From positions 69,185,649-69,249,648 of the forward strand of contig CP154956.1 in NCBI GenBank assembly GCA_039621445.1: DNA of 64,000 nucleotides. The letters are read 5' to 3'. This DNA comes from Euglena gracilis. Lineage: Eukaryota; Euglenida; Euglenophyceae; Euglenales. How positions within the stretch are numbered: position 1 is the first letter of the stretch; each line of letters begins with the position of its first letter. The translations under genes and the position numbers were made by a program. This document shows, piece by piece, positions 46,101-59,000 of the stretch. The notes under the pieces were generated by a model, which was given only the letters and a program-made list of their open reading frames with translations, was not told the origin of the DNA and ran no database searches.

Positions 46101-49100
46101 ACTTTAAGAGGTCCTGAAAGGGGCAAACCACCACAGCTGTACATGGATGCTTTGCCAAGAGAGGCTGACCAATCCAGCCCTCTACAACAAAATGATTCAA
46201 AAACAACCAAGAATTCCTTTGGCAAGACAACCACCCAGAAAAAAAATGAGGGAGTTCAACCTCTCTCCGACGGTGAAACGAGGTGGGAGGGAGGAGAGGG
46301 AAGAGGCCCACCTCCTTCGATATGTAGAAATCGTGGTCACTGTCCAGCTCCCAAAACTTGCAATACAACACATAGAAATGTTCGTACGAGAAGAAGGCTG
46401 TCACCTGCAGCAGAGCCGGCACACCAGGTGGGCTCCCTGCAACAAAATCAACCTTTTAGATTTTACGCCATAACATGCCTTTCTCTCTCTCGAGAGAGAA
46501 ACAAGATCAGTCGGGGGGGGGGGGATGTGCGCTAAAAAACCCTCCCAAATATGCACTAAATTTGCAGAAAATGTGCGATTTCTCCGGAACCGGGCCATAT
46601 TTGAACATGCTCGGGTGACCCAACCAGCAAGTCATTTCAAGCCATTTTGGACCATTTTGGGGGCCTTTTCATCCCAAATCCGGCCACAATCAGCTGCTTT
46701 TGGACCATTTTCGACCATTCTTGAGCCATTTTGGGGGCATTAACACCAGTTTTGACTACTTTTTTTTGGCCATTTTCAGCTAATTAGGATGATTTGCGAT
46801 GGAAAATGGCCCGGATGACCAAAATGACAAGGGAAAAAATGGCCAGCAGTGGCCTAAAATGACCAAAAATGGCCAACAATGGTCTGAAATGGCACAAAAA
46901 AGGTCCAAGGTGGCTCAAAATGCCCAAAAACGGTCCCAAAAATTGGCAAAAATGCCACAAAATGAAAAGAAATGGCTTAAAATGATCGGAAAAAGTTCAA
47001 ACCGGTCCCAACAAGGTGCGGAAATTTGCGAAAAATATGCGGGAACAGGTAAAATATGTGGCGGGAGAATCCTGAAAACCATCAGAATTGAATATGCGCA
47101 AAATAAATGCGCAAAATGTGCGCTCCACATGTTCCCCCCCCCCCGTGTGAATTAGATAAAAAACCTCACTTCAACTTGAGGAAAACAATAATATTCCACT
47201 GCCGCCTCCCCAGACCTCATTCAAAAGGTTCCGCCAGAAAGACAAGACCACAGCCAGTGGTGTATTCCCCTTTTCTTTCAGCTTCTTCCAAATGCATGGG
47301 ATATGAATTGCACAGTGACTCATTGGGAGAGAGGAAGCGGTTACATGGCTGAAAAAGCTACATTGTCCTGCCGTGTTTGCACTTAGGCAGCAAAAAGGCA
47401 TTAGAAGCCTGGGGATTTTGCCCCAACTGAGGTGCCCACCCACACCCACACCTGGGATTTTGCTCACCTCGAGGGAGAAAGCCACCTGATCCTCCCCAAA
47501 AGACATCAGATTAGGAGGAAACAATCACACTTGTGGGAGGTTCGTTGCACGGTTGTTGTACAAATGGGCGGCAAAAGCCCCGAGCAATTTTCAAATCACA
47601 ACATACGTTGTTGATGTCATCCTCAGTGTCCAGCAGCAGCATAACCTCCTGGAGCCAGGGTTTTGCTTGAGGTTTTCATGTAATTTTGGCCACAGATGCT
47701 CCTCTGATCAAACTGACAAATGGCAATCACAAAATCCTTCCTCAAAAAAAAAGGAACATATGCAGCAAGATTTTGGTGGAACATGTGCAGCAAGATCATA
47801 TGGAGTAGGGGAAGACTGGGGGGGGGGATGCCCAACCCAAACTCAAGCCATTGTGTGACCGGCAGTATTCCTTGAAAGTCAGCTTGCCATTGCCACCACG
47901 GTTGACAATATAGAATATACGGACAACAACTGTCTCAGCTGCAACAACAAAAATACATTGGATGACAGCCGCAGTGCAAAAATCATGCAAATATGGAAAA
48001 CTGGCCACAGACTAATGGCACAATCCAGGGATCCCACTCATACATCTCTTTAAGGACCCCGGGGGGGGGGGTTGCTGGGCTAGGGCTAGAAATTTGGGCT
48101 GGCTAGAAATTTGGGCTGGCTAGCCTGCCCCCCCCCCGGGGGGGGGGGGGGCTGGACCCCGGCTGGACCCGAACCGGGGCGAGCTGGACTGAAATCGGAA
48201 AAATGCCCAAAAATGACCTGCAAGACACAGTTTTGAAAAAATGATGCATCTGAAACCCCCCAAAAATGCCCCAAACGCCCCCCCCCAAACCCCATTTTTG
48301 GCCACTTTTGAACACAGTTTTTCAAAAAAATTCGGCGCTTCGCGCCGAAGAATTTTGGGCTGGACCCCCAAAAAAGGGGCTAGCTAGCAGGGCTAGCAGC
48401 ACCCCCCCGGGGGGGGGGGTGCTGCTGCGGCTGGGCTGGGCCCAAATCGGGGCTGGCTGCAGCCGCCCCCCTCCCCGGGGGGGTTCGCAAAACCTTAGAG
48501 AGATGTATGATCCCACTTTATTTATGGATTGGGGGGGGGGCGGGTAACAAAATGGGTTTTGCGTCCACTCTTGCCCATCCACCCCCCCCACGAAGATGGC
48601 CGCAATGTCAATGTGTTGGCGGTTAACAAGAACAAGGTCAGGGTGGGGGTCAATCCCCCATCCCCGCGCAAGGAAAACATTGACCTAAAAAATTGCGTCC
48701 CCGGGAAGAAGAGGCCTGGTGGGGGGTCGGACCCCTTCCGAGGGGAGGGGGGGTTCCCCACCCAGCGGGACCCCGGGGTTGGAGTGGGGGCAGGGACCCC
48801 CCCAAAATTCTAAGAGCATTTCCAAAGAATTTTCGGCAAAAACCATACCTAGACTAGACCCCTAACCTAGGCAGCCTTAAACTCCAGAGGGGTGGTGAGA
48901 CCCTCCCTGGTCTGGAAATCATCATACCCCAGTGTGCACACTATGAAACCTGGGGGTTTGCGGGGGGGGGGGGTGGCGGCCTGGGGGTGGACCCGGTCCA
49001 TTTTGTTAGTGGTTGGGGACTGGGTTGAGGTGAGGAATAAGGTTAGGGTTAGGGTTAAGAGTGCGAATTTGTGCTGAATTTTGGCAGTTAGGTCCAATCA

Positions 49101-52100
49101 TAGGTTTGAAGAAGCATGAAATTAGGCCAAAACTTAGGCCAAATTTAGGTCGAAATCAAATTGGCAGACAAATCCAGACCCTAATCAGCAGGGGGGGGGG
49201 AGGGGGGGAAATGCAACATGGACTCTCGAAAAACGCCACGCAAAAAAATGCAAAAAAAAACGCAAGTTGCAGGTAAAATCCTTTTGGAGCTCCCCCGGGA
49301 TATGAACACTGTATGCTGGAGAAGACTTGGAGGAAAAATTTTTGGTTCCGCCAGAAAAAATTTTCATTTTGCATGCAGTTTCTTTTGTGATTTTTGTGAT
49401 TTTTTTCCCCGTGTTTTTTGGATTTTTGTTGGGAAATTCTGTTGACTATGAAAAAATCCTCGTTTTGGCCCCGTTTTTCCCCCGAGACCAAAATTTTTGT
49501 CAATTGGTTGTCATTTTTGCATTTTTGGGGGGGGTCAACAAAAAAACGCGTTTGCCTCCCTCCCCCCTGCCCTAACCCTAATCCTTACCCTAATTGTGAT
49601 CCAAACCATAACCCTAAATTTCCCGCAACTGCATGAAAAAAAATCGATCATAGCGAAGTGGGCCCACACCCTTGTTAAACTATTGGTATCAGGCTTTTGC
49701 TTAAGGACCCCCGGGGGGGGGGGGTACTGGCTGGCCAATCGGCTAGACACTGGAAAAAGTGGACTAGCTAGACCCCCGGGGGGGGGGGGGGGGGTCCGGG
49801 GGTCCCCCGGACTGGACGAAAAAAATTTCCTCCGGCGCACAGCACCGGAGGAAAAATGAGGGTTTTAACTGGCTTTTGGCTGATTTTGTTCCAAAAATTC
49901 CCAAAAATGGCCAAAAACGGGCATTTTTGGCCATTTTTGGGGGTCCCCAAAAAATTTTCAGCGCTTCGCGCCGGTCACTGGAAAAAAAATTCCACTAGCT
50001 AGCCCTGCTAGCAGACCCCCCGGGGGGGGGTCTGCTAGAAAACCCACTAGCCAAATTTGGACTAGCTGCAGTCCAGCCCCCCCCCCCCAGGGATGGATGG
50101 GAAGCCTTGAGGGGGGGGGGGGGGGGTGGGTCGACCCCCCCCTCCCGACACGGAGGGGGGGGGTGGGTCGGACCAGGTTTTGAATAGTGCTGAGCTCTTT
50201 ATAAGCGCGCCCCCACCCCTTCATTGACCCCGGCCCGGCCCGACGGCCCGGCAGCCCGGCGGCCCGGCCGGCGGCCCGGCCGGCGGCCCGGCGGTCCGGC
50301 CGGCGGCCCGGCGGTCCTGCCGGTGGCCCGGCGGCCCAGCGGCCCGGCCGGCGGCCCAGCGGCCCGGCCGGCGGCCCGGCGGCCCGGCGGCCCGGCCGGC
50401 AGCCTGGCGGCCCAAAAAACGCTCGTTTTCGGATCAAAGCAGCTTTTCTGGGTCCGCGAGGCAAAAAGGCCAAAAAAACATCGTTTCGAGCAAAAAAAAT
50501 TTTTGGGATTTTTTTCGACTTTTTTGACCCGGGGTCATGATGGCCATCCGGGGTCATGATGGCCATCCGGGGTCATGATGGCCATCCGGGGTCATGATGG
50601 CCATCCGGGGCCATCCGGGGTCATGATGGCCATCCGGGGTCATCATGGCCATCATTGGTCATGATGGCCATCATTGGTCATGATGGCCATCCGGGGTCAT
50701 GATGCCATCCGGGGTCATGATGGCCATCCGGGGTCATGATGGCCATCCGTGGTCATGATGGCCATCATTGGTCATGATGGCCATCCGGGGTCATGATGGC
50801 CATCCGGGGTCATGATGGCCATCATTGGTCATGATGGCCATCATTGGTCATGATGGCCATCCGGGGTCATGTTGGCCATCCGGGGTCATGATGGCCATCC
50901 GGGGTCATGATGGCCATCATTGGTCATGATGGCCATCCGTGGTCATGATGGCCATCCGGGGTCATGATGGCCATCCGGGGTCATGATGGCCATCCGGGGT
51001 CATGATGGCCATCCGGGGTCATGATGGCCATCATTGGTCATGATGGCCATCCGGGGTCATGATGGCCATCCGGGGTCATGATGGCCATCATTGGTCATGA
51101 TGGCCATCCGGGGTCATGATGGCCATCCGGGGTCATGATGGCCATCCGGGGTCATGATGGCCATCCGGGGTCATGATGGCCATCCGGGGTCATGATGGCC
51201 ATCATTGGTCATGATGGCCATCATTGGTCATGATGGCCATCATTGGTCATGATGGCCATCCGGGGTCATGATGGCCATCCGGGGTCATGATGGCCATCCG
51301 GGGTCATGATGGCCACATCATTGGTCATGATGGCCATCATTGGTCATGATGGCCATCCGGGGTCATGATGGCCATCCGTGGTCATGATGGCCATCCGGGG
51401 TCATGATGGCCATCCGGGGTCATGATGGCCATCCGGGGTCATGATGGCCATCCGGGGTCATGATGGCCATCAATGGTCGGCGGCCCAAAACGGGGCGCTG
51501 GCGGGTCGAAAAACGCTCGTTTTCGGCTCCAAAACAGTTTTTCTGGGTCCGGGAGGCCCAAAAACATCGTTTCGGGCAAAAAAATTTTTTTCGCTTTTTT
51601 TCGCCTTTTTCGACCCGGTTTTGACCCAAAGTCAATGGGTCGGCGGCCCGAAACGGGGCGCCGGCGGGTCGAAAAACGCTCGTTTTCGGCTCAAAAACAG
51701 TTTTTCTGGGTCCGGGAGGCCCAAAAACATCGTTTCGGGCAAAAAAAAAATTTCGATTTTTTTCGACTTTTTGGGCCGAAAACGGCTAAGTCGAACAGAG
51801 GGAAAAGTGTACAAAATGGCCTGAAATGGCCAAATTGGCCAAAAAAACGCCCGTATCTCGGGCTGGGCGGGGAGTTGCGGGGAAACCAAAATCCCAGTAG
51901 ATAGAGCGTTCCAAGGGCTTCAATTTAGGTCTCCGGACATTTCCTTTGATTTTGCATCATTTTCGAGAAATTTTGAAAGCATCGATTTTTTGACCCCCCA
52001 CCCCCCGAAAACGGCCAAGTCGAACAGAGGGAAAAGTGTACAAAACGGCCAGCTGCGCCGAAAACGGCCGTATCTCGGGCTAGGCGAGGAGTTGGGGGGA

Positions 52101-55100
52101 AATCAAAATACCGGTAGATGGGGCGTTCCAAGGGCTTCAAATTAGGTCTCCGGACATTTCCTTTGATTTGGCTTCATTTTGGAGATATTTTGAAAATTGA
52201 CATTTTTTTGGCAGTCCAAAGGGGGGGGGGCTTATCCAGGGGGGGCGGGTAAATCCTACCGAGTTTGGACCCCTTCGCGCGTGAATAACTCGGGCCTGGC
52301 GGGGAGTTGGGGGTCAAACCCAGGTGATTCGGAAACTAGGAATCCAGTCGCTCGCGACTGAAAAAAAAATTCCGGGAACGGGGCCGGGATCATGGTGATA
52401 ATCCGTCGGTTCCCGAGGTGGCCCCGACCCGGGGGGGGGGCGGGGGGAGGGGGGGGGGTCGAGGGGGGGGGTTTCGCCGGTGGTAAGCTTCGCTCTTACC
52501 CATAAAGGGATAAGAGCTCAGCGACCCCCCCCCTCCTACCTCGAAACTGAGGGGGGGCCGTAATTTTTTCGATTTCATGGACGGGCAAAGGGCCGGAAAT
52601 TGGGTCGCAATCGGTCAAAAACCCCTGATTTTTTTTTGAAAATCGATCCAAAAATGCTCATTTTTTGAACTTTTTTGAACATGTTTTTGGGGGAAAACAC
52701 CAACACATCAAAAAATGGGCAATATGGCCAAAAGTCAGCAAAAGGGGTGTTTTTTGCTCATTTTCCGGCGCGCAGCGCCGGAAGAAAATTTTCTGCTATT
52801 TTTGGCACCTGTCAAGGAGGGGGGGGTGGTGGGGTCCGGGCCTCACCTCCCAACATCTAGGGGGGGGGTGGGGTGGTCCGGACCCCCCCCTACCACCTTA
52901 CCCCCCCAGGGGGGGGGGGGCCGGACGCCCCCCCCCCTACCACCGCCCCCAATACCGCAGGGCTTCCCATCCATCCCTGCCCCCCCCCCCCGGGGGGGTA
53001 CTGCAATCCCTTAAGCAAAAGCCTGATTGGTATCCGGGATCCTCCCCTGGGGGGGTCCCAACAATTTAAGGCTGCCATTTAAAGTGTGGCTGACCCCACA
53101 TTATAACCCACATCACACTTCTGCTTTAGAGTTCGCATTGCCCCTTGGGGGGGGTGGACTGCATCTCATCCAAAGTTGGCTGGTGGAAATCCTAGTGGAC
53201 AGCCTGGGGGCGGGGGGGGGGATCTGCTAGCAGGACCAGCTGGTGGAAATATTTTCCCAGTGACTCGTGCGAAGCGAATTCTTATTTTTTGAGCCCCAAA
53301 ACCTGCCAAAAAGCCCATTGAACAAAGCCAAAAAAAACACATCAAAAATCTCATTTCCACCTCATCGCACAGTTCTGGTTTCCCAATCTGGGGTCTGGGG
53401 TTTAGGGCCAATAAAATGGCTAGTGCCCCCCCCCCCCGTATACGGGGAGAGGGCATTCATTCCGTATGGCAAAAATGTTCATTTTGTCATTTGCGGAGCT
53501 CCCTGGAAATCGGGGTTATTTTCAGAATCTGGGTCAGGGTCAGGGTCACAAGTGGGGTTTGGTTTTGAAGTGCCTGAAGCCTATTTCCGGCCATTTCAGC
53601 CTAAACTTAGCCCTTTTTTTCATCAAAAAAGCGGATTGCAAACCGCAACCTAACCCTGACCCAGGGCTGTCAGGGAGGCTGCCCATGGCAGGCACACCGC
53701 CACCCAACCTGGAGCCCAACTGGGGCCGACCTAGCCGAATCACCCTTGAAACGGAGCCCCGGCGGCATTCTGGCGCCGGGGGCACCCTCTGCTGACCCGG
53801 AGTGGAGGGTGCGACCTTCACAATTGTGCTGTTCGGAAATCATGTGTTATGATGCAATCGAAGACGGCAAATACGAGGACTTGAAGCCAGGATTCATGTC
53901 AATGGATCGACTGGGGGGGGCACTACGTTAGTGGACAGAAACTTGGAAACTTGTTGGTGACCTTTTCGGAGGGGGTTTCAGATTTTGATTCCCAGCCAAC
54001 AGACAGCTTCCATACAAAAGAGTAGGAATAAAAAGCAGGTATACCATATTTCTCCTGAAATTCAGGTGTCTGCTTCAAGAATTCCAATCCGGGATGAACC
54101 AGCAGGAGATCTGCATGAAGAAAGAGACGGGGGGAAATTGGTTGACGCAAACACCCCATCACCCACCACCTGGATTCAAAGATTCCCTCTCATTTTGGGC
54201 TTGGGATGATTGGTCCTCGTCGTATAATTCGTTCCTGCAATTTCCTTGGTGATAAAGTGGCTTCACCAAATTGGTCTTTCAGAGGGAAAACATAGAATTC
54301 AGACCTCGTGCTGCAAGGTAAACACAACAAGCACCGCGGTGAACAAAATTGAGTTTTCGGGGACAACACTCTATCATTCTTGGATGAAATTTGCACAGAA
54401 AATAGCACTTTCTTGATTCTCATAAATTGAACCTATTTCAGATGTCTCGGTGTGTCTTGCTTTAACGGGGGGGGGGGACGAATGGTTAGCATAAAAATTC
54501 TTATCTTGTGGCACTCCCAAATATTCACGTCATGTCCAAGTAGCGATGAAAAGGTTCTGGTAAAAAAAAATACCATTTCAGATGAGGGCAGGAGCAACCT
54601 TGGACGAAAGGCTCAAAATCTCTTTTCACCAAATAATCCCGGGAGGGATCATTCTTCAAGAAATTGAAAAGGCGTCGTTCCTTGGGGAGGTTGGCCATCT
54701 CCTTGTCCCACCACCTGCAAAAAAAAATATTCACTCTTCTCACCTTCAAAAAAACCCAGTTGCAAAGAACACATCTGGGACGATGGATTCACCGAATCAC
54801 CCTGGGGGGGGCATCTCCCGAGCCCAAACCCACTCACCCATTTTTTTTGACAGCCAATATGAAACAGGGTGCCAGGGCGTCCCCTCCAACTTCAGACATC
54901 CCTTGGCAATGACTCAAACTGTATCAAACCCATCTACCATATTCTCAAAAACCACGGAAGAGGACTGGGCATACTCCTTGAGAGCCTTCTGCGTCACTTC
55001 TCCGCTGGATTTGGCCACCCGGTGGAACACCTGGGTAGCCCACCATCCAGGAAATCCCAGCACCTGTGTACGACGGGTGTAGAAAAGAACTCAATGTGTT

Positions 55101-56029
55101 ATTCCTTGTTTTCCCTTCATTTTTCTTCTAGAAAAACGGTATTCATTGCTTTCCCCACTATTTTCGGCAGGACCATGCAAAACCTCCAGTGCAGGAACCC
55201 CCCTGACCGCATTTCTCCTCGGGGGTTTTCGAAGAAAACAGAACGTGCGGGGACCATCTCCTCAATTCTGGTCGGCACTGGGGGCCCAGCAAGCATTGAC
55301 AAAAAAAGGCGCTTCCAGCCTCTTCCAGCGCCTTCGATGTCGAAATGCCTAGGCATTTTTGGCATGTGCCATCTGGGAGTCTGATCTGGTGCTTGGATTG
55401 CCTGCTCAGACAGGAACAGCCCCCTCCCACCTGACCCCCCAAATATAAAGCCACCCCCAGGGTTCGTTCGATATAAGGACAGGTGGGGGGGGTCCGGACC
55501 CCCCCCCCCTGCGGGCCAGGAGGGGGGGGTGGGGGGGACACCCCCCCACCTAAACCATGTACGCCCTCCTTATATCAAACCCTGGCCACCCCGGCGTTGT
55601 ATTTGGACGGGATTTCAAGACCCTCAGGGGGGGCTTTTGTATTTGGGGGGATCATACTTTTTCGGGTGGCCTCTATGACCTTCAGCAGCCTTCAATTGTG
55701 GCCAGATACCAATCAGGGATTTTTTTTTAAGACTGGGGGGGGGAGAGGGTCGGCACCCACCCACCCACCCCAAGGGGTGGGGCCCCCCCGGGGGAGGGGG
55801 GGTCCCGGGGGACCCACCCACTTTTGCCCGAAAATGCTAAAAATAGCACCCTTTTCAAAATTTTCCGCGCCGAAAAGATATACCCACAGCCCCTACCCCC
55901 ACCCCCCCGGGGGGGGGGGGAGGGGGGTCCAAGGGACCCAAAATCCAGTCGCTCGTGACTGAAAAAAAAATTCCGGGAACCGGGCCGGGATCATGGTGAT
56001 AATCCGTCCGTTCTCCAGGTGGCCCCGAC

Positions 56030-56083
<54 letters not shown>

Positions 56084-59000
56084 TCGCCAGGGGTAAGCTT
56101 CGCTCTTACCCTAAAGGGATAAGAGCTCAGCGACCCACCCTCCCCCCCCGGGGGAGGGGGTCCAAGACTAAAAAAAATCTCCTGATGCCAATTTTGTGCC
56201 AAATTTTTGTTGTGTACCTCCTGTTCTTCGCAGAAATGTGCAATTCTTATCCAAAATGGAGCATTTCTGGTTAAAAAAAAATGTTTCATTCACCCCAAAA
56301 AAATTCAACTTTTTCAAAAAAAATCACGTTTTTCCTGAATGACACCAGCGTCTGGCTCCACGTCAGAGGGGGGCTTTATGTTTGCCGACCTGAGGGATCA
56401 TACAGGATAAAGAATGACAATCATTAAAGAGTAACACTAATGACTCAGAACATGCATTGACCAACGCTAGGGCATAGAAAAAAGCAAAAAAAGATCTGGG
56501 GATGTCATTGTTTTCCACAGCTGCAAAACTAACGTGCGAGAACCAAACGATCAGCAGAAGGGAGACACACCTGAGAAACAAACTCCACCCACTCCCCATT
56601 TTGCCTTCGTCAAGCGATTGTTCCCCGGACATCAACAAAAAATTGTAACTCGTCACTTGAGCAAATCTTCCTTTCATCCCAAAATAATCTAATACCACTC
56701 CTCGTGTATGAAAACCATGAAGGGGGGGGTGGCCTTCACACCGCCCTGAAAGTGGGATGAGGAAACAATCGTCTGGTCCTGGCTGTTGGAGTTTGAACGT
56801 CCGCAGAGTTGGCTTTGCACCTTTGCTTGACTTCCCTTTTGGGTTTGCTTTGAATGCGTTCAGGATGTTCTTCTGATGGAGAAGAACAATGGAAGTGGTG
56901 AAAACTCAGCAAAAAAATATACAGAATCAAATATGACAAAATATGCCAAAACACTGCAACAACAGAAGATAGAGACACAAAAAAAAGAACACACACGTGA
57001 CCTTCAATATGTGATTCTGGCCAGAAAAAAATAATGGAACATATGAGTTTGGACTGTTATTGAAATCGGGACATCCACAACAAAAAATAATCCCCAAAAT
57101 ATGAGGTCCAAAGATGCAAAAGTGCATTTTTGGGGGGGGAATGTGCAAAAATGTGCAAAATCTGAGGGAAAAAGTGCAAAATTCACAAAAATGCAAAAAT
57201 TACCCAAAAACATGCAAAAATGACACCAAATCCCCAAACATAATATACCTCCCCCCTTGTCTAAGCGGAAAAGATGGGTGAGCACCGGGGGGGGGGGGCT
57301 AATTTGCCAAAAATATGGCAAGGACCAGCGGCTGTGCTTCTTAGGCGGTCGGATTCGCACTTAAGGTTTTTTTTTGACATGGGCGCATTTGCGCAAATGC
57401 GCAAATTTTCCGAATTTCTGGGACCCTATACCCTGACACAGGAAAACAGCTTATGAACTGTTACACCCCATTGTTGAGGGGATGTAACTCCCGGTAGTTT
57501 GGTACGCAAGTTGCTTACCGAGTGACGTGAAGAGGGCGGAGGGTGAGACTGGTGCTCTTGTATGTCAAACAGGAGGGAAACGCACACCGGCTGTTACGAC
57601 AAATGGTGCTGGTGCTGACGTGGTGCCTGAACTGGCTTGAATACTGCAGCCGCCCGTAAGGAAACACAGAGCCTTCTTACATCACACGCTACAGACTACG
57701 TCAACCAGCCATCACACAACTGACGTCTGTTTGTGGGTGCATTTGCGCAAATAAACAAATTTATGTTTATGGGCGCATTTGCGCAAATAAACACAAAACA
57801 TTGAAAGTAAAAAATGCATGCTGGTGGGCGTCAATGCGCGCACAAACAAATTGTGTTGGTGCGCGCAAAAGCGCAAACCAACATCTTGGGGAAACTGGTG
57901 AGCGGATGGCTTGTGCAATGGGAGGCAACGAACAACATGTCTGCGTTAAAGCATACCGATGATAACCATGACTCTACGAGGTTTTTGAACGTGATAAGCG
58001 TGTCGGTGCGCGCATTTGCGCAAATAAACATACTTATATTTGTTTGCGCATTTGCGCAAATGCGCGCACCAACATTTAATCAATCGCTTCAAAATAATGT
58101 GTTTGTAGGAGCCTTAGCGCACACAAACAAAAATGTGTTGGTGCGCGCAAATGCGCCGCGCACCAACACACACCAGTTGTGCGATACGATCTCCTCGTCC
58201 GTGACAGCTGGCGAACGCTGTTCCACACGCCAACCATTGGTTTGCACCACAATTACGTGGCGATGAAATTTGTAGTGAGAGGTAATGTGTTCACTTGAAC
58301 ACGGCATCCGACTGGCCAAAATTTGCCTGCCTTACATGTGCACATTTGTACTGCTGTTCCCCAGCCCACATGGCCTGTTGTTTTGGCCTCATCCGTTTGG
58401 CAGATAAGCGTAATGAATTGATGACGCGAAAGAACCTGTGATTGTTGGACGCTTTTTCTGCAGCAGTGCTACGTTACAAGAAGACAAAATTTGGTACCTG
58501 AAATACCTGCGATGTGTCGGGCCGGAGTCCGTTAACTTGTTTTCTCCACCACTTTTCCCTTGAAAAACGTAAAACACACCAGTTTTTGTGCATAATTTGT
58601 GGGGAGTGAGTCCCACCGCTTCCACGCCACCAATCCAGTGGTAAAAGTTCAACGCTTCCTTCAACGCACCCCAAAAAACGGGTGTTTGAGGGCTGCCTTT
58701 CTCCGGCTGTTGGTTGCTATGAACTGGCACCAGGTCGTCCCCACAGTCGCACGCCGCAGTTGCGGGGAATAACGTGGCCGCTTCGGTGGGTGCTGTTATA
58801 CCGGGGAGGTGGATGCCAGCCTGGTGGGTGCTGAAGCATCAGCAGCTGATGGGGCTGCAGCAGTGGAGCCCAGGCCGCAGGCCAGTGGCAGGGCCCTTGG
58901 GATGCTGACATCGGTGCCGGTGGACGTGTACCGTTATCGGGTAGCTGTGCACCCACCTTCAGGAGATCCTCTGTCTCCATCATTTGTGGGTCCTGTCAAT

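Larger units (their letters stand above)
49682..53033. mobile_element. TIR element with 8-bp TSD (hAT-like), 3.3 kb, minisatellite-bearing
   Basis: The element 49,690-53,025 starts CAGGCTTTTGCTTAAGG and ends with the perfect 17-bp reverse complement. The flanks ATTGGTAT (49,682-49,689 and 53,026-53,033) are an 8-bp target duplication. The first 390 bp match the 412-bp element at 59.5 kb. The rest is non-coding: a GC array, a 19-bp minisatellite, 155-bp and 225-bp direct repeats, and G-run palindromes. No transposase. Inserted in the 6.1-kb intron between exons D and E. Confidence 0.88.

Noticed and set aside
53746-53931. Plus-strand 61-codon ORF with [13 protein letters not shown]
   Set aside because: No supporting context, lies in a B'' intron on the opposite strand and has no recognised domain.
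55117-55365. Minus-strand frame upstream of exon B as a further B'' exon
   Set aside because: Right strand and position, but none of its frames matches the family between the IPQF segment and exon B.
57814-58266. 150-codon plus-strand ORF in the hairpin cluster
   Set aside because: Its repeated CAFAQ-type peptides come from the GCGCAAAT palindromes, which give similar peptides on both strands.
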